From Chloroflexus aurantiacus J-10-fl (GTDB lineage Bacteria; Chloroflexota; Chloroflexia; Chloroflexales; Chloroflexaceae), in the NCBI RefSeq assembly GCF_000018865.1, contig NC_010175.1, positions 4,402,001-4,466,000 on the forward strand: a stretch of DNA of 64,000 nucleotides, written 5' to 3'. The position numbers and the translations under genes were made by a program. The stretch's first letter is position 1; every line of letters starts with the position of its first letter. Below the pieces are notes generated by a model that searched no databases, was not told where the DNA came from, and worked only from the letters and a program-made list of their open reading frames with translations. Below, one piece after another: positions 8,749-17,782 of the stretch.

Positions 8749-8757
8749 ATTATAACA
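8749..8757 (-). promoter_or_regulatory. Extended -10 promoter of the kinase gene
   Basis: On the minus strand TGTTATAAT matches the extended -10 consensus about 40 bp ahead of the kinase ATG. A hairpin (GGAGCAG/CTGCTCC, about 8764-8791) lies directly upstream where a -35 would be. Confidence 0.55.
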
Positions 8758-8937
8758 AAATGTCGGAGCAGCGGTACGTATACCACTGCTCCAGATAAAA
8801 GTAAAATACTATGTACGAGTCTACTATAAAAGACCGTATACTCCAGTCAGGATGTTGATCACTATCTCATAGTGCGTCAGTCCCAAAGATTGCAACGCTC
8901 ACGCACGTTAAGCCCAATGTCCGGCAGTAAATGCGGT

Positions 8938-8964
8938 AGGTGCGGAAGCGTGGACTCCGCACCT
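8938..8964 (-). terminator. Hairpin downstream of the glycerol operon
   Basis: AGGTGCGGA (8938-8946) pairs perfectly with TCCGCACCT (8956-8964), about 40 bp after the glpC stop on the minus strand. There is no T tract. It is the best terminator candidate for the operon. Confidence 0.4.
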
Positions 8965-9001
8965 CAAACCAGGCGATAGTTCGTGATACGGCTTTACGGC
9001 T

Positions 9002-10228
9002 CTACATAAGGCCGTATGCTTCGGCCAGAATCTCGATTGGATGGCGGGTGGTAACGCCGGTAGCGCCGCTAATTTGCCAGCGACAGGTCTCGCTATCGCA
9101 AAGCGCAAGCTGTTGACCGCTTGAACGCACAAACTCGAACAGCGGCTTGCCAACATCCATTGCGATCTGGTACTTCTCGCGTTTCAACCCATACGTTCCG
9201 GCAATACCGCAGCACTCGGCGCGGCTTTCGTGCAGGCGCAGACCAGGAACCAGACTCAACACGTCGAGTACCGGGCGTCCGATCCGGTGCGCACGTAACT
9301 GGCACGGTGGATGGTAGGGCAGGCTGCGTTCCAGCGGGCGAAAATCGGTACGCAACCGACCCTGTTCGTGCAGATCGCGCAGAAATTCAAAGATGTCGTA
9401 GGTGCCGGCAGCTACTGCTCGCACATCATCACCGTGTAATCCGAGCAGTTCTGGCGCTTCTTCTTTCAGGGTGAGCGTGCAACTGGTGCTGGTGCCAACA
9501 ATCGGAATACCGGCACGTGCATACGGTAAGAGTTGCGCAACATTGTATTCGTGATGCTTCTGCGCCGCCGGAAAATCGCCGTTGGAGAGTAACGGCAAAC
9601 CACAACAGCGTTGGGATGGAATGATCACCTCGAAGCCAAGGTGTTCGAGGACGGCGATGGCAGCTTTGCCAACGTGTGGTTCGTAAAAGTTGGTGCTGCA
9701 ACCGTGGAAGTAGACCACCTGTGGACGGCGACCGGCCGCTGTCGCTTTGCGACGTTGGAACCAGCGCCGAAACGTGTAGGTGCTGGCTTTAGGCAGTGGC
9801 GCATGGCGGTGAATACCCATCACCTGCTCGATGAGCCAGCGGGCCGGGGCGAACTGAAGCGTGAAATTCACCAGTGGGGCGTGCGGGCCGCAGCTCAGCC
9901 GTCCAACCAGGCCAGAGCGGGCAATGATTCGATTGCGGAGCGGCATACCGCGTTCGGCCACGATCTGGGCGCGGGCACGGGCATTTAATTCGGCAATGCG
10001 CACCCCGGTTGGGCAGACCTGGTTACATACCCGGCAACCTGAGCAATAATCAACCGAGGCGTCGGGAACGGGCTGTGCAGCATGGCGAAAACGTTGCGCT
10101 TGTGGCCCAACGTATTTCGGGCCAGGAAAGGCATCGGTCACTGCTGCCACCGGACAGGCGGACGTGCAGATGTTGCACTTGATGCAGTGATCAAGCGATT
10201 GCGTGAGCGATAGCTCGATGTGATCCAT
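9002..10228 (-). CDS. glpC: Anaerobic glycerol-3-phosphate dehydrogenase subunit C (iron-sulfur)
   Basis: 408 residues. It has two 4Fe-4S ferredoxin motifs, CIKCNICTSACP (Cys15, 18, 21, 25) and CSGCRVCNQVCP. Two CCG-type heterodisulfide-reductase motifs follow in the C-terminal half (QRCCGLP and AECCGIAGTYG). This is the membrane-associated electron-transfer subunit that passes electrons from GlpAB to quinone. ATG 10228 is chosen because GAGGAA lies just upstream and the ferredoxin motif follows at the expected distance; a longer frame to 10345 would overlap glpB. It is the last gene of the glycerol operon, 22 bp after glpB. Confidence 0.93.
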   Translation of the reverse strand: MDHIELSLTQSLDHCIKCNICTSACPVAAVTDAFPGPKYVGPQAQRFRHAAQPVPDASVDYCSGCRVCNQVCPTGVRIAELNARARAQIVAERGMPLRNRIIARSGLVGRLSCGPHAPLVNFTLQFAPARWLIEQVMGIHRHAPLPKASTYTFRRWFQRRKATAAGRRPQVVYFHGCSTNFYEPHVGKAAIAVLEHLGFEVIIPSQRCCGLPLLSNGDFPAAQKHHEYNVAQLLPYARAGIPIVGTSTSCTLTLKEEAPELLGLHGDDVRAVAAGTYDIFEFLRDLHEQGRLRTDFRPLERSLPYHPPCQLRAHRIGRPVLDVLSLVPGLRLHESRAECCGIAGTYGLKREKYQIAMDVGKPLFEFVRSSGQQLALCDSETCRWQISGATGVTTRHPIEILAEAYGLM

Positions 10229-10250
10229 AGCGTTTATTCCTCTTGGCCGA

Positions 10251-11489
10251 CTACTGCTGCCCGGCTTTCCAGCCGGTGGCAATAGCGACACCCTCAAGGC
10301 ATCCTTCCCGAATCGGGTCAAAACCGGCAAGTGCACTGCCGGCAACCATCACATTGTCGTAGACCAGTTGACCACCGGCGTCGAGGGGGCGCAGATCACG
10401 ATCAACGCGCACTCCGCTCTGGAAGACAGGATGACCGTCTTCAGCAAGGAAACGGGGCGCAAACCAGCCCGCTCTCCCGGCGGGAGTCTGGAGGGGAAGG
10501 TCAAGCGCAGTTTCCCGGAGCTGACCTTCCGGTGTTGCCCGCACCCCACCACCGAGGATGCCACCGGTAGCCAGTACCCAACGGCGGGCAGTGTGCCGTT
10601 GCTCACGAGCAGCTGCCTCACTGAAAACAGCAACCAGTGTCTGCTGAATATGCTCACCGCGTTGGACAAAACCGCCTAACTGCACCCTGCCGCCCAGGCG
10701 GATCAATTCGTCTTCCAGCATATGATAGAGCCGCATCCCGGCCACAGAGGTGGGAAGCGTAGGAATTTCAAAGATCAGTGCGCCAGACCGATTCTGCAAA
10801 TCACGTACTACCTCGGTCGCATGTTTCAAACCGAGAATAGCCGGCATCCCAATGCGTGCATACCCTCCCTTGCGCACCAGACCTGCGAGCTGGTCGCCGA
10901 CACTGGCCCGAAAAGCGGGCTGATCGAACAGGCGCGCCAGCGTCACCGGGTTAAAGTCACGCTGACGACCGGTTGGAGGAAGGGTAAGCTGCGCTGCTTC
11001 AGCATGAATGCCCTGCGCACGCAGGTTGGCCGCGATCAGGGGCGGGAAGAAGTCACGCAGTTCGCCGAAGCTGGCGATCAGGGTAGGCCGTCCATCACGC
11101 AACTGGCGGGCGTCGCCGGCGATCATCGTTGCCGGGGCAAAGGCGGTAGGGCGCAATGCTCCCAGTGCGGTGGGGAGAAAGACGTTACGGTTGAGATTGC
11201 CGGCAAGCGGATAGCCAGCAGCCTCGCAGATTGCCCGCAGCCGGGCAATTCCCTGCTCGATCATAGTCGGCCCGCTCAGCGCGTAGGGATGGTGAGGGTG
11301 TTCTACTGCCAGTTGGGTAATCCCGGCCAAAGGATCATCTGCCGCTGCCAGCAGATCGATACAGCCGCTGGCCCAGTGGGTCGTTCCGTGGCCCTTCGCC
11401 AGCACCAGAACTTTTTCCCCCCGTTCGGCACGCCCGATGGCGGCCATCATGCCGGCCAGGCCGGCACCAATGACAATCGTATCGTACAT
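10251..11489 (-). CDS. glpB: Anaerobic glycerol-3-phosphate dehydrogenase subunit B
   Basis: 412 residues with an N-terminal Rossmann FAD motif, DTIVIGAGLAGMMAAI, then GEKVLVLAKGHGTTHWASGCIDLL. The sequence QSGVRVDRDLRPLDAGGQLVYDNVMVAGSALAGFDPIREGCLEGVAIATG closes the flavin domain. GlpB bridges the GlpA catalytic subunit and the GlpC iron-sulfur subunit. GGGAGAG lies before the ATG. It is 17 bp from glpA and 22 bp from glpC, so the three subunits are made from one message. Confidence 0.93.
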   Translation of the reverse strand: MYDTIVIGAGLAGMMAAIGRAERGEKVLVLAKGHGTTHWASGCIDLLAAADDPLAGITQLAVEHPHHPYALSGPTMIEQGIARLRAICEAAGYPLAGNLNRNVFLPTALGALRPTAFAPATMIAGDARQLRDGRPTLIASFGELRDFFPPLIAANLRAQGIHAEAAQLTLPPTGRQRDFNPVTLARLFDQPAFRASVGDQLAGLVRKGGYARIGMPAILGLKHATEVVRDLQNRSGALIFEIPTLPTSVAGMRLYHMLEDELIRLGGRVQLGGFVQRGEHIQQTLVAVFSEAAAREQRHTARRWVLATGGILGGGVRATPEGQLRETALDLPLQTPAGRAGWFAPRFLAEDGHPVFQSGVRVDRDLRPLDAGGQLVYDNVMVAGSALAGFDPIREGCLEGVAIATGWKAGQQ

Positions 11490-11506
11490 ATCACTCTCCC
11501 GGCAAC

Positions 11507-13177
11507 CTATGCCTGCACATACTCAGTTGCAATTGCCGGGTGTTGCGTCACCAATCCACCACCCGGTTCGGCCAGTGTACGCAGGCGATCAATGCCCAGC
11601 ACACCCACGTAGATCAGTTCATCGAGGCGTGCCTGTCGCAACTGGTCGCCCCACAATACCGGCGTCAGACCTTTCCAGCGTTCCTGGAGGAAGTGCATGA
11701 TCGCTTCGTTGGTATGAACATGGCTGAGACCTGCTGCACAGCGTTGTTCATAGAGCAGGTTGGCAGTGCGGTAGATACACCAGCCGCCCTGACACGGCCC
11801 CATGCCCATACGTACATCGCGGCGAATATCGTCAAGATTATGCGCACCAGCATCAATTGCAGCCTGAATCCGGTCGCGTGTTACCAGCTCGCATTCACAG
11901 ATCAGATCACCAGCCGCGTGGTGACTCTCAACGAGCGCCAATGGTTTCCCCAACCAGTAGTGAGGAGTTTGCGCAGCCGGATTGGGTGAAACAGTGACCG
12001 TCGCGCGGCTACTGTGCTCGAAACGGGGCACCGGCAAGACCTCGCTTGCCGTGCGACAGGGTTGAGTATTACCCAGGCGGCGAGCAATCTCATTGACTGT
12101 TTGTTCGGCCATCAGCCGATAGGTTGTCCATTTACCGCCAACAATCGAGAAGATACCACTCACGCCATCACGTTCTTCGTGGTCAAGTAATTTGAACGTG
12201 CGGGGAATATCGCGGTCGCTAGCCACATCTTTATCTTTGTAGAGCGGGCGCACGCCAGCCCAGGCTCGTAAAGCACGATACTGACGGAAGCCGGGAATGA
12301 GCTTCTCGCCTTCGTCGAGCATAAACTGTATCTCTTCGGGTTCGATCCCAAAGACATCGGGATCGGGAACGTGCACATCGGTCGTACCGATCACAGCAAC
12401 CGTGTGAATTGGCACGATAATGTCACCATCAGACGGCAGCTTACAGCGATTGACCACAGTATTCACCATACGGTGGTTCATCGCAACCATGGTACCTTTA
12501 CCGGGCACGACATTCACCGTTAGACCGGCCAGGGCGGCAATCTTCCCGGCCCAGGCACCTGCCGCGTTGAGCACATACGCGCAGTCGATCCGCACCCGTT
12601 CACCGCTACGTAAATCCTCGGCGATTGCGCCTACGACGCGATCCCCGACCCGAATGAGTTCGACAACATGATGGTAGGTGCGAATATCAGCACCATATTC
12701 ACGTGCCGCCAGTGCGACCGAATGGGTAGCAAGGAACGAGTCGGCAGAGCCGTCGGGAACTTCAAAGACGCGGGAAATACGGGGGTTAAGGAGTGGTTCA
12801 CGACGCAGCATCTCGGCGACGCTGATCTCCTGGACCGGTACACCGGTACGATGGCAGTTGGCGACGAAGACATCGCCATAGCTCTCATCGTCCCACGGTG
12901 TAATCACAAAGAAGCCAGAGGTTTGCTCGATACAATGCGGCATGATCCGCCGCAAAATCGCATTTTCGTGGGCGCATTCGCTGGCTGACTGGGGGTCTTT
13001 GGTTACGTAGCGCCCACCTGAGTGGAGCAGGCCATGATAGCGACCGGTGGTACCGTGTGTCAAATCGCCCTTTTCTACCAGCACACAACGGATACCGCGC
13101 ATTGCCAGATCGAGTGCGCAACCGGTGCCGGTAGCGCCGCCACCAATAACCAGCACATCGGTGGAGATAGTCTGCAT
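11507..13177 (-). CDS. glpA: Anaerobic glycerol-3-phosphate dehydrogenase subunit A
   Basis: 556 residues. It has the FAD-binding motif VLVIGGGATGTGCALDLAMRG (residues about 7-27), the G3P dehydrogenase signature HSGGRYVTKDP, and a C-terminal BFD-like [2Fe-2S] domain (ICECELVTRDRIQAAIDAG, then GMGPCQGGWC). It oxidises glycerol-3-phosphate to dihydroxyacetone phosphate. The C-terminal iron-sulfur domain marks the GlpABC type rather than aerobic GlpD. ATG 13177 has AGGAG just upstream; a longer frame from 13276 would run back towards glpK and is rejected. Confidence 0.95.
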   Translation of the reverse strand: MQTISTDVLVIGGGATGTGCALDLAMRGIRCVLVEKGDLTHGTTGRYHGLLHSGGRYVTKDPQSASECAHENAILRRIMPHCIEQTSGFFVITPWDDESYGDVFVANCHRTGVPVQEISVAEMLRREPLLNPRISRVFEVPDGSADSFLATHSVALAAREYGADIRTYHHVVELIRVGDRVVGAIAEDLRSGERVRIDCAYVLNAAGAWAGKIAALAGLTVNVVPGKGTMVAMNHRMVNTVVNRCKLPSDGDIIVPIHTVAVIGTTDVHVPDPDVFGIEPEEIQFMLDEGEKLIPGFRQYRALRAWAGVRPLYKDKDVASDRDIPRTFKLLDHEERDGVSGIFSIVGGKWTTYRLMAEQTVNEIARRLGNTQPCRTASEVLPVPRFEHSSRATVTVSPNPAAQTPHYWLGKPLALVESHHAAGDLICECELVTRDRIQAAIDAGAHNLDDIRRDVRMGMGPCQGGWCIYRTANLLYEQRCAAGLSHVHTNEAIMHFLQERWKGLTPVLWGDQLRQARLDELIYVGVLGIDRLRTLAEPGGGLVTQHPAIATEYVQA

Positions 13178-13263
13178 AATGAACTCCTGACGGGCAGCAA
13201 GACCGGCAGGAGATGTCCCGCCGGTCTTGCCACAATGGTCTGTTCGGGTGCGGTGAGGGTGGT

Positions 13264-14760
13264 TTACTCCACCCAATCGAAGGTACGGGTAACTGCCTTC
13301 TTCCAGCCCCGATAGAGCCGCTCGCGGGTTGCTTCATCCATCTGTGGTGTCCAGGTGTGATCAACACCCCAGTTGGCCCGCATCTCATCGGTATTTGACC
13401 AGAAGCCGACTGCTAAACCGGCTGCATAGGCAGCACCGAGCGATGTGGTCTCTGCAACCTTGGGCCGAATAACGGGCACACCCAAAATATCGGCCTGGAA
13501 TTGCATCAGGGTATTATTGTACACCATACCACCGTCGACCTTCAAGGCGGTCAGCTTGACGCCTGAGTCCTGCTCCATCGCGTCGAGCACCTCGCGCGTC
13601 TGGTAGGCAGTGGCTTCGAGCACGGCGCGGGCGAGGTGGTCTTTGTTGACATAACGAGTCAGGCCGACAATCACACCACGGGCGTCCGAGCGCCAGTAGG
13701 GTGCGAAGAGTCCAGAGAAGGCCGGCACGAAGTAGATACCGCCGTTATCTTCGACCAGATTTGCCAGCGCCTCGACTTCTGCCGAGGATGTAATCAGACC
13801 GAGGTTATCGCGGAGCCACTGCACCAGAGCACCGGTGATAGCGATTGAGCCTTCGAGGGCGTAGACGGCGGGTTGATCGCCGAACTTGTAACAGACGGTG
13901 GTCAGCAGGCCACTCTTGGATGGAACCAGTTTCGTGCCGGTGTTGAGCAGCATAAACGAACCGGTACCGTAGGTATTTTTGGCCTCACCGACATCGAAGC
14001 AGGTTTGTCCGACCATAGCCGCCTGCTGATCGCCCAGGATACCGGCCACCGGCACACCGGCCAGTTCACCTGTTGCCGTACCGTAAACCATGCTGGAGGG
14101 TACGATCTTGGGCAGCATCTGGCGCGGAATCCCCATAATGCCGAGAATCTCATCATCCCAATCAAGGGTTTCGAGATTCATCAACATCGTGCGTGAGGCG
14201 TTGGTCACATCGGTAACGTGGACACCACCGTTGGGCCCACCGGTGAGCCACCAGGTCAGGAAGGTATCGATGTTACCAAACACCACATCACCGGCCTCCG
14301 CCGCCTCACGGGCGCCGGGCACATTGTCGAGAATCCAGCGAATCTTGGGACCGGAGAAGTAGGTTGCCAGTGGCAAGCCAACCTTGGGGCGGAACCGATC
14401 CTGACCGCCGTCGGCGGCAAGTTCATTACAAATCTGGTCGGTGCGGGTGTCTTGCCAGACTATCGCATTGTACACCGGTCGGCCTGTTTTGCGATTCCAG
14501 ACCACCGTTGTCTCGCGCTGATTGGTAATGCCGACGGCGACAATATCGCTTGCGCTCAGGCCGCCTTTGCTTAGTGCCCCACGAATCACACTTTGGGTAC
14601 GCTCCCAAATCTCATCAGGGCTGTGTTCTACCCAGCCGGGGCGGGGATAAATCTGCTCGTGTTCTTTCTGATCGTAGCAAATGACATTCCCGCTATGGTC
14701 GAAGATCATACAGCGGGTACTGGTTGTGCCCTGGTCGATAGCAGCGGCGTACTTTGCCAT
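13264..14760 (-). CDS. glpK: Glycerol kinase
   Basis: 498 residues, the normal length for GlpK. The N-terminus [19 protein letters not shown] is the FGGY phosphate-binding loop. Further family marks are [38 protein letters not shown] and the C-terminal [21 protein letters not shown]. It phosphorylates glycerol to glycerol-3-phosphate, the substrate of the GlpABC encoded immediately downstream. AAGGAG lies upstream of the ATG. Confidence 0.97.
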   Translation of the reverse strand: MAKYAAAIDQGTTSTRCMIFDHSGNVICYDQKEHEQIYPRPGWVEHSPDEIWERTQSVIRGALSKGGLSASDIVAVGITNQRETTVVWNRKTGRPVYNAIVWQDTRTDQICNELAADGGQDRFRPKVGLPLATYFSGPKIRWILDNVPGAREAAEAGDVVFGNIDTFLTWWLTGGPNGGVHVTDVTNASRTMLMNLETLDWDDEILGIMGIPRQMLPKIVPSSMVYGTATGELAGVPVAGILGDQQAAMVGQTCFDVGEAKNTYGTGSFMLLNTGTKLVPSKSGLLTTVCYKFGDQPAVYALEGSIAITGALVQWLRDNLGLITSSAEVEALANLVEDNGGIYFVPAFSGLFAPYWRSDARGVIVGLTRYVNKDHLARAVLEATAYQTREVLDAMEQDSGVKLTALKVDGGMVYNNTLMQFQADILGVPVIRPKVAETTSLGAAYAAGLAVGFWSNTDEMRANWGVDHTWTPQMDEATRERLYRGWKKAVTRTFDWVE

Positions 14761-14808
14761 AATTGAAGACTCCTTTGTCTACGCTCACACGATCCGGTTG
14801 GAACGACA

Positions 14809-15453
14809 TCACCCTTTGGCAGCCTGTTCGACTACCTCAAGCAGCGCCTGCGCCATCAGATAAGCAGATGCTGCACCGGGATCGCGATGACCAATCGAAC
14901 GTTCACCAAGATAGGATGCGCGGCCTTTAGTTGCCAGCATCGGTTCGGTTGCGATCATGCCCTGCTCGCAGGCGGCAACTGCGGCGCGCATTGCTGCCAG
15001 CAGATCACCGCTTGCTGCATACTGTTCTTTCAACGTATCAATTGCAGGCGCGATCGCATCGATCATCGTCTTTTCGCCACGAGTCGCTTTGCCACGGGTC
15101 TGAATACCTTCCAGGGCAGCGCTCAGTGCGGCGATCAATTCTTCTGCGCCGATGGTTGTGCGATCACCAATCGCCGTGCTGGCCCGCAGAAATGCTGTGC
15201 CGTACAACGGCCCGCTGGCACCACCAACCGTAGAGATCAGCGTCATCCCGGTCAGTTTCAGCAAACCGCTGATGCTACGGTCGTTCGCGGTTGGCAGCTT
15301 ACTCATCACCGTACTGAAGCCACGATCCAGGTTGACACCGTGATCCGCATCACCGATTGCGGCATCGAGCCTGGTCAGATATTCGCGCTGCTCTTTGACC
15401 CGTTCGGCAACCAACTGGAGAAAACTTGTGACATGATCGGCGGTGATCTGCAT
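14809..15453 (-). CDS. dhaL: Dihydroxyacetone kinase, nucleotide-binding subunit DhaL
   Basis: 214 residues. LDAAIGDADHGVNLDRGF carries the three Mg-coordinating aspartates at 30, 35 and 37, the same numbers as in E. coli DhaL. In the PTS-type system DhaL holds ADP permanently and is rephosphorylated by DhaM; in other systems DhaKL use ATP directly. No dhaM is present in this operon. An AGAGG site precedes the ATG. It lies 62 bp after dhaK. Confidence 0.93.
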   Translation of the reverse strand: MQITADHVTSFLQLVAERVKEQREYLTRLDAAIGDADHGVNLDRGFSTVMSKLPTANDRSISGLLKLTGMTLISTVGGASGPLYGTAFLRASTAIGDRTTIGAEELIAALSAALEGIQTRGKATRGEKTMIDAIAPAIDTLKEQYAASGDLLAAMRAAVAACEQGMIATEPMLATKGRASYLGERSIGHRDPGAASAYLMAQALLEVVEQAAKG

Positions 15454-15515
15454 GGCCCCTCTTTGTCCAATCTGGTGGCGGGGTAATCACCCCGCCACAA
15501 TACCGCTAATTGCCC

Positions 15516-16514
15516 TTACATGCCCCAACGTAACGCCGGTGTATGCACCGGTGCATCCCAAAGTTTGATCATCTCATCGTCCAGGCGGAGAAGCGTAAAG
15601 CTGACACCGGCCATCTCAAGCGATGTGATATAGCTTCCCACCAGTGAACGAGCAATCGTAATATTGCGATCCTTCAGGATACGTGCCAATTCATTGTACA
15701 TCACGTACAGCTCAATCAGCGGTGTGCCACCCATACCGTTGACAAACGCCAGCACCGCATCACCGCTCTTGAAGGGCAGGTCTTCCAGGATCGGGCCAGC
15801 CAGCATCTCAGCAATATCCCGTGCTGGAGCCAACTTCTCGCGGCGCCGGCCTGGTTCGCCGTGAATGCCGATACCAACTTCCATCTCATCATCGGCCAGC
15901 TCGAAACCCGGCTTCCCGGCCTGGGGTACGGTACAGGGTGTTAGCGCCATCCCCATGCTGCGGCCACTGGCATTGACTCGCTCGGCAATTGCCTTACAGG
16001 TCGCCAGATCGGCACCGGCCTCAGCCGCAGCCCCAACGATCTTCTCGAGCAGAACAGTCACACCCACGCCACGACGACCTGCCGTCCAGGTGCTGTTTTC
16101 GACCGCCACGTCATCGTTTGTCACCACACTGGCAACTTCAATGCCCTCGGCAGCGGCCAGTTCAGCCGCCATCTCGAAGTTCATCACGTCACCGGTGTAG
16201 TTTTTGACGATGTGCAAAACACCCTTCCCGCCGTTCACCGCCTTGGTTGCCGCCAGCATCTGATCCGGCACCGGCGAGGTAAAGACGGCACCGGGACAGG
16301 CAGCATCGAGCATACCGTAGCCGACAAAACCACCGTGCATCGGTTCGTGGCCTGAGCCGCCACCGGAGATGACACCGACCTTGTTGTGTGGTGCGCCGAC
16401 GCGCACGATGTAATCAGGATCGTAGTGAACCTGAATCAGGTCGGCATGGGCAATTGCCATTCCGGCTAATGCCTCTTTTACGACATTCTCCGGTGCGTTG
16501 ATCAACTTCTTCAC
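15516..16514 (-). CDS. dhaK: Dihydroxyacetone kinase, substrate-binding subunit DhaK
   Basis: 332 residues starting with a GTG behind GGGAGGAA. Key residues fall at the same numbers as in E. coli DhaK: His56 in [12 protein letters not shown], Asp109 in YTGDVMNF and His218 in GIGIHGEPG, the histidine that forms a covalent hemiaminal with dihydroxyacetone. The enzyme therefore looks competent. It should convert dihydroxyacetone to DHAP together with DhaL. It lies between glpF and dhaL in the same operon. Confidence 0.95.
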   Translation of the reverse strand: MKKLINAPENVVKEALAGMAIAHADLIQVHYDPDYIVRVGAPHNKVGVISGGGSGHEPMHGGFVGYGMLDAACPGAVFTSPVPDQMLAATKAVNGGKGVLHIVKNYTGDVMNFEMAAELAAAEGIEVASVVTNDDVAVENSTWTAGRRGVGVTVLLEKIVGAAAEAGADLATCKAIAERVNASGRSMGMALTPCTVPQAGKPGFELADDEMEVGIGIHGEPGRRREKLAPARDIAEMLAGPILEDLPFKSGDAVLAFVNGMGGTPLIELYVMYNELARILKDRNITIARSLVGSYITSLEMAGVSFTLLRLDDEMIKLWDAPVHTPALRWGM

Positions 16515-16569
16515 AGGCTTCCTCCCTTGAAGCGATGACTGCTAACCGTTCGCAACGATGCGTAGCACA

Positions 16570-17304
16570 TCACATACCTAACGCATTCGCCAATAGAGCT
16601 GCAATGGAACCGCCAATGATTGGACCAACAACCGGTACCCACGAGTAACCCCAGTTGCTGTCGCCCTTGCCGGCGATAGGCAACACAAAGTGGGCAATGC
16701 GCGGGCCAAGATCGCGGGCCGGGTTAATTGCGTAGCCGGTTGGTCCACCGAGTGAGAGACCAATGCCCCACACCAGTGCCGCAACCAGGTACGGGCCGAG
16801 ACCACTGGCCGGGCTACCACCCGTAGCGCCATCGCCGCTGAAGATGGCGAAGATGATAAAGACCAGAGCGAAGGTGCCAATCACTTCGGTGATGATGTTG
16901 TTGACCGGATTGTTGATTGCCGGGCCGGTGCTGAAACAGGCCAGCTTCAGACCGGGGTCTTTGGTAACTTCCCAGTGCGAGAGGTAGGTCAGCCAGACCA
17001 GGGTTGCCCCAATGAAGGCACCGATGAACTGGGCAATAATGTGCATCACCGCAGTACCAACATCGTAGCCACCGCGGATCATCACGGCAATCGTGACTGC
17101 CGGATTGAGATCGGCTCCTGGGCTACCCAACGCGGCTGCGGTAAACACACCACTCATCACGGCAAAGGCCCAGCCCGTGGTAATCACGATCCAGCCACCA
17201 CCATTCCCCTTCGATTGCGTCAGCAGAACGTTGGCAACAACACCATTGCCAAACAGGATCAGCACCATTGTGCCGAAAACTTCGCCCAGAAAGGACGCAG
17301 GCAT
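16570..17304 (-). CDS. glpF: Glycerol uptake facilitator (aquaglyceroporin)
   Basis: 244 residues with six predicted membrane spans. The two half-helix motifs are NPA in GADLNPAVTIAV and NPAR in GYAINPARDLGPR; the Asp after the second motif is characteristic of glycerol-conducting aquaporins. It lets glycerol diffuse across the inner membrane. ATG 17304 follows a strong AAGGAGGAG. A longer frame to 17415 would add 37 residues of non-family sequence and is rejected. It is the first gene of the glycerol operon, and a long leader precedes it. Confidence 0.95.
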   Translation of the reverse strand: MPASFLGEVFGTMVLILFGNGVVANVLLTQSKGNGGGWIVITTGWAFAVMSGVFTAAALGSPGADLNPAVTIAVMIRGGYDVGTAVMHIIAQFIGAFIGATLVWLTYLSHWEVTKDPGLKLACFSTGPAINNPVNNIITEVIGTFALVFIIFAIFSGDGATGGSPASGLGPYLVAALVWGIGLSLGGPTGYAINPARDLGPRIAHFVLPIAGKGDSNWGYSWVPVVGPIIGGSIAALLANALGM

Positions 17305-17546
17305 AGAGGGTCTCCTCCTTGCAACACAAAACAGGCGGAACCAGTTCCTACGAATCACCCTTGATCCAGCGTTCAAACAGAGAACGTGATGCGCGCCGAT
17401 TCTTACCCGCAACATAGCACGTTGCGATGCACGCGCTGCGTGGCGTGCCGGCGCATCTGAACTGGGCGTGCGCGCCGTCTACATCGCAGCACCCGGCGAC
17501 CCGCCCTGCGCACCTCCTTTCTCACCGAACTATGCGGTAACACGAT

Positions 17547-17565
17547 GCATTGCACCGTGCAATGC
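17547..17565. promoter_or_regulatory. 19-bp palindrome in the glp leader
   Basis: GCATTGCACCGTGCAATGC has perfect 9-bp arms around one base. It lies inside the transcribed leader predicted for the glycerol operon, about 110 bp after the start site. It could be an operator or an RNA stem. Confidence 0.5.
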
Positions 17566-17671
17566 GCAAACAATGGCCTGTCCCATTTGTTGGGCGTATA
17601 AGATATTGATGTGTCCGTTTGGTGGGGCATTAATTCGTTGTTGGGAAGTTGCCCCTCTTCATTGAGTTGCT

Positions 17672-17709
17672 GCGCAATTATCGTAACAAATTGCGCTGAG
17701 GGGCGTCAA
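17672..17709 (-). promoter_or_regulatory. Promoter of the glycerol operon with overlapping operator
   Basis: On the minus strand TTGACG (17709-17704) and TACGAT (17685-17680) are 18 bp apart. A palindrome with 8-bp arms, GCGCAATT/AATTGCGC (17672-17679 with 17689-17696), brackets the -10 box, as a repressor site would. Transcription from here would give a leader of roughly 370 nt before glpF. Confidence 0.6.
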
Positions 17710-17739
17710 GCTGTGAAAAAGCCGTGCAGTGTGCAAAAG

Positions 17740-17757
17740 TGTTTCAATATTGAAACA
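17740..17757. promoter_or_regulatory. Perfect 18-bp palindrome upstream of the glp promoter
   Basis: TGTTTCAATATTGAAACA is fully symmetric. Its centre lies about 76 bp upstream of the predicted glp start site, a usual activator position. It lies 26 bp downstream of the end of the macroglobulin gene. The protein that binds it is unknown. Confidence 0.6.
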
Positions 17758-17782
17758 TCGAACCGTTTCGCACCCGACGCGA

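Noticed and set aside
10722-11612. 296-residue frame on the + strand opposite glpB
   Set aside because: Antisense shadow of a clear flavoprotein gene, with no family features.
17403-17630. Arg/Cys-rich leader peptide ahead of glpF, with AAAGGAGGTG in its middle
   Set aside because: The composition fits a GC-rich untranslated leader. The purine-rich site is internal and leads to no conserved product. Not excluded but unsupported.
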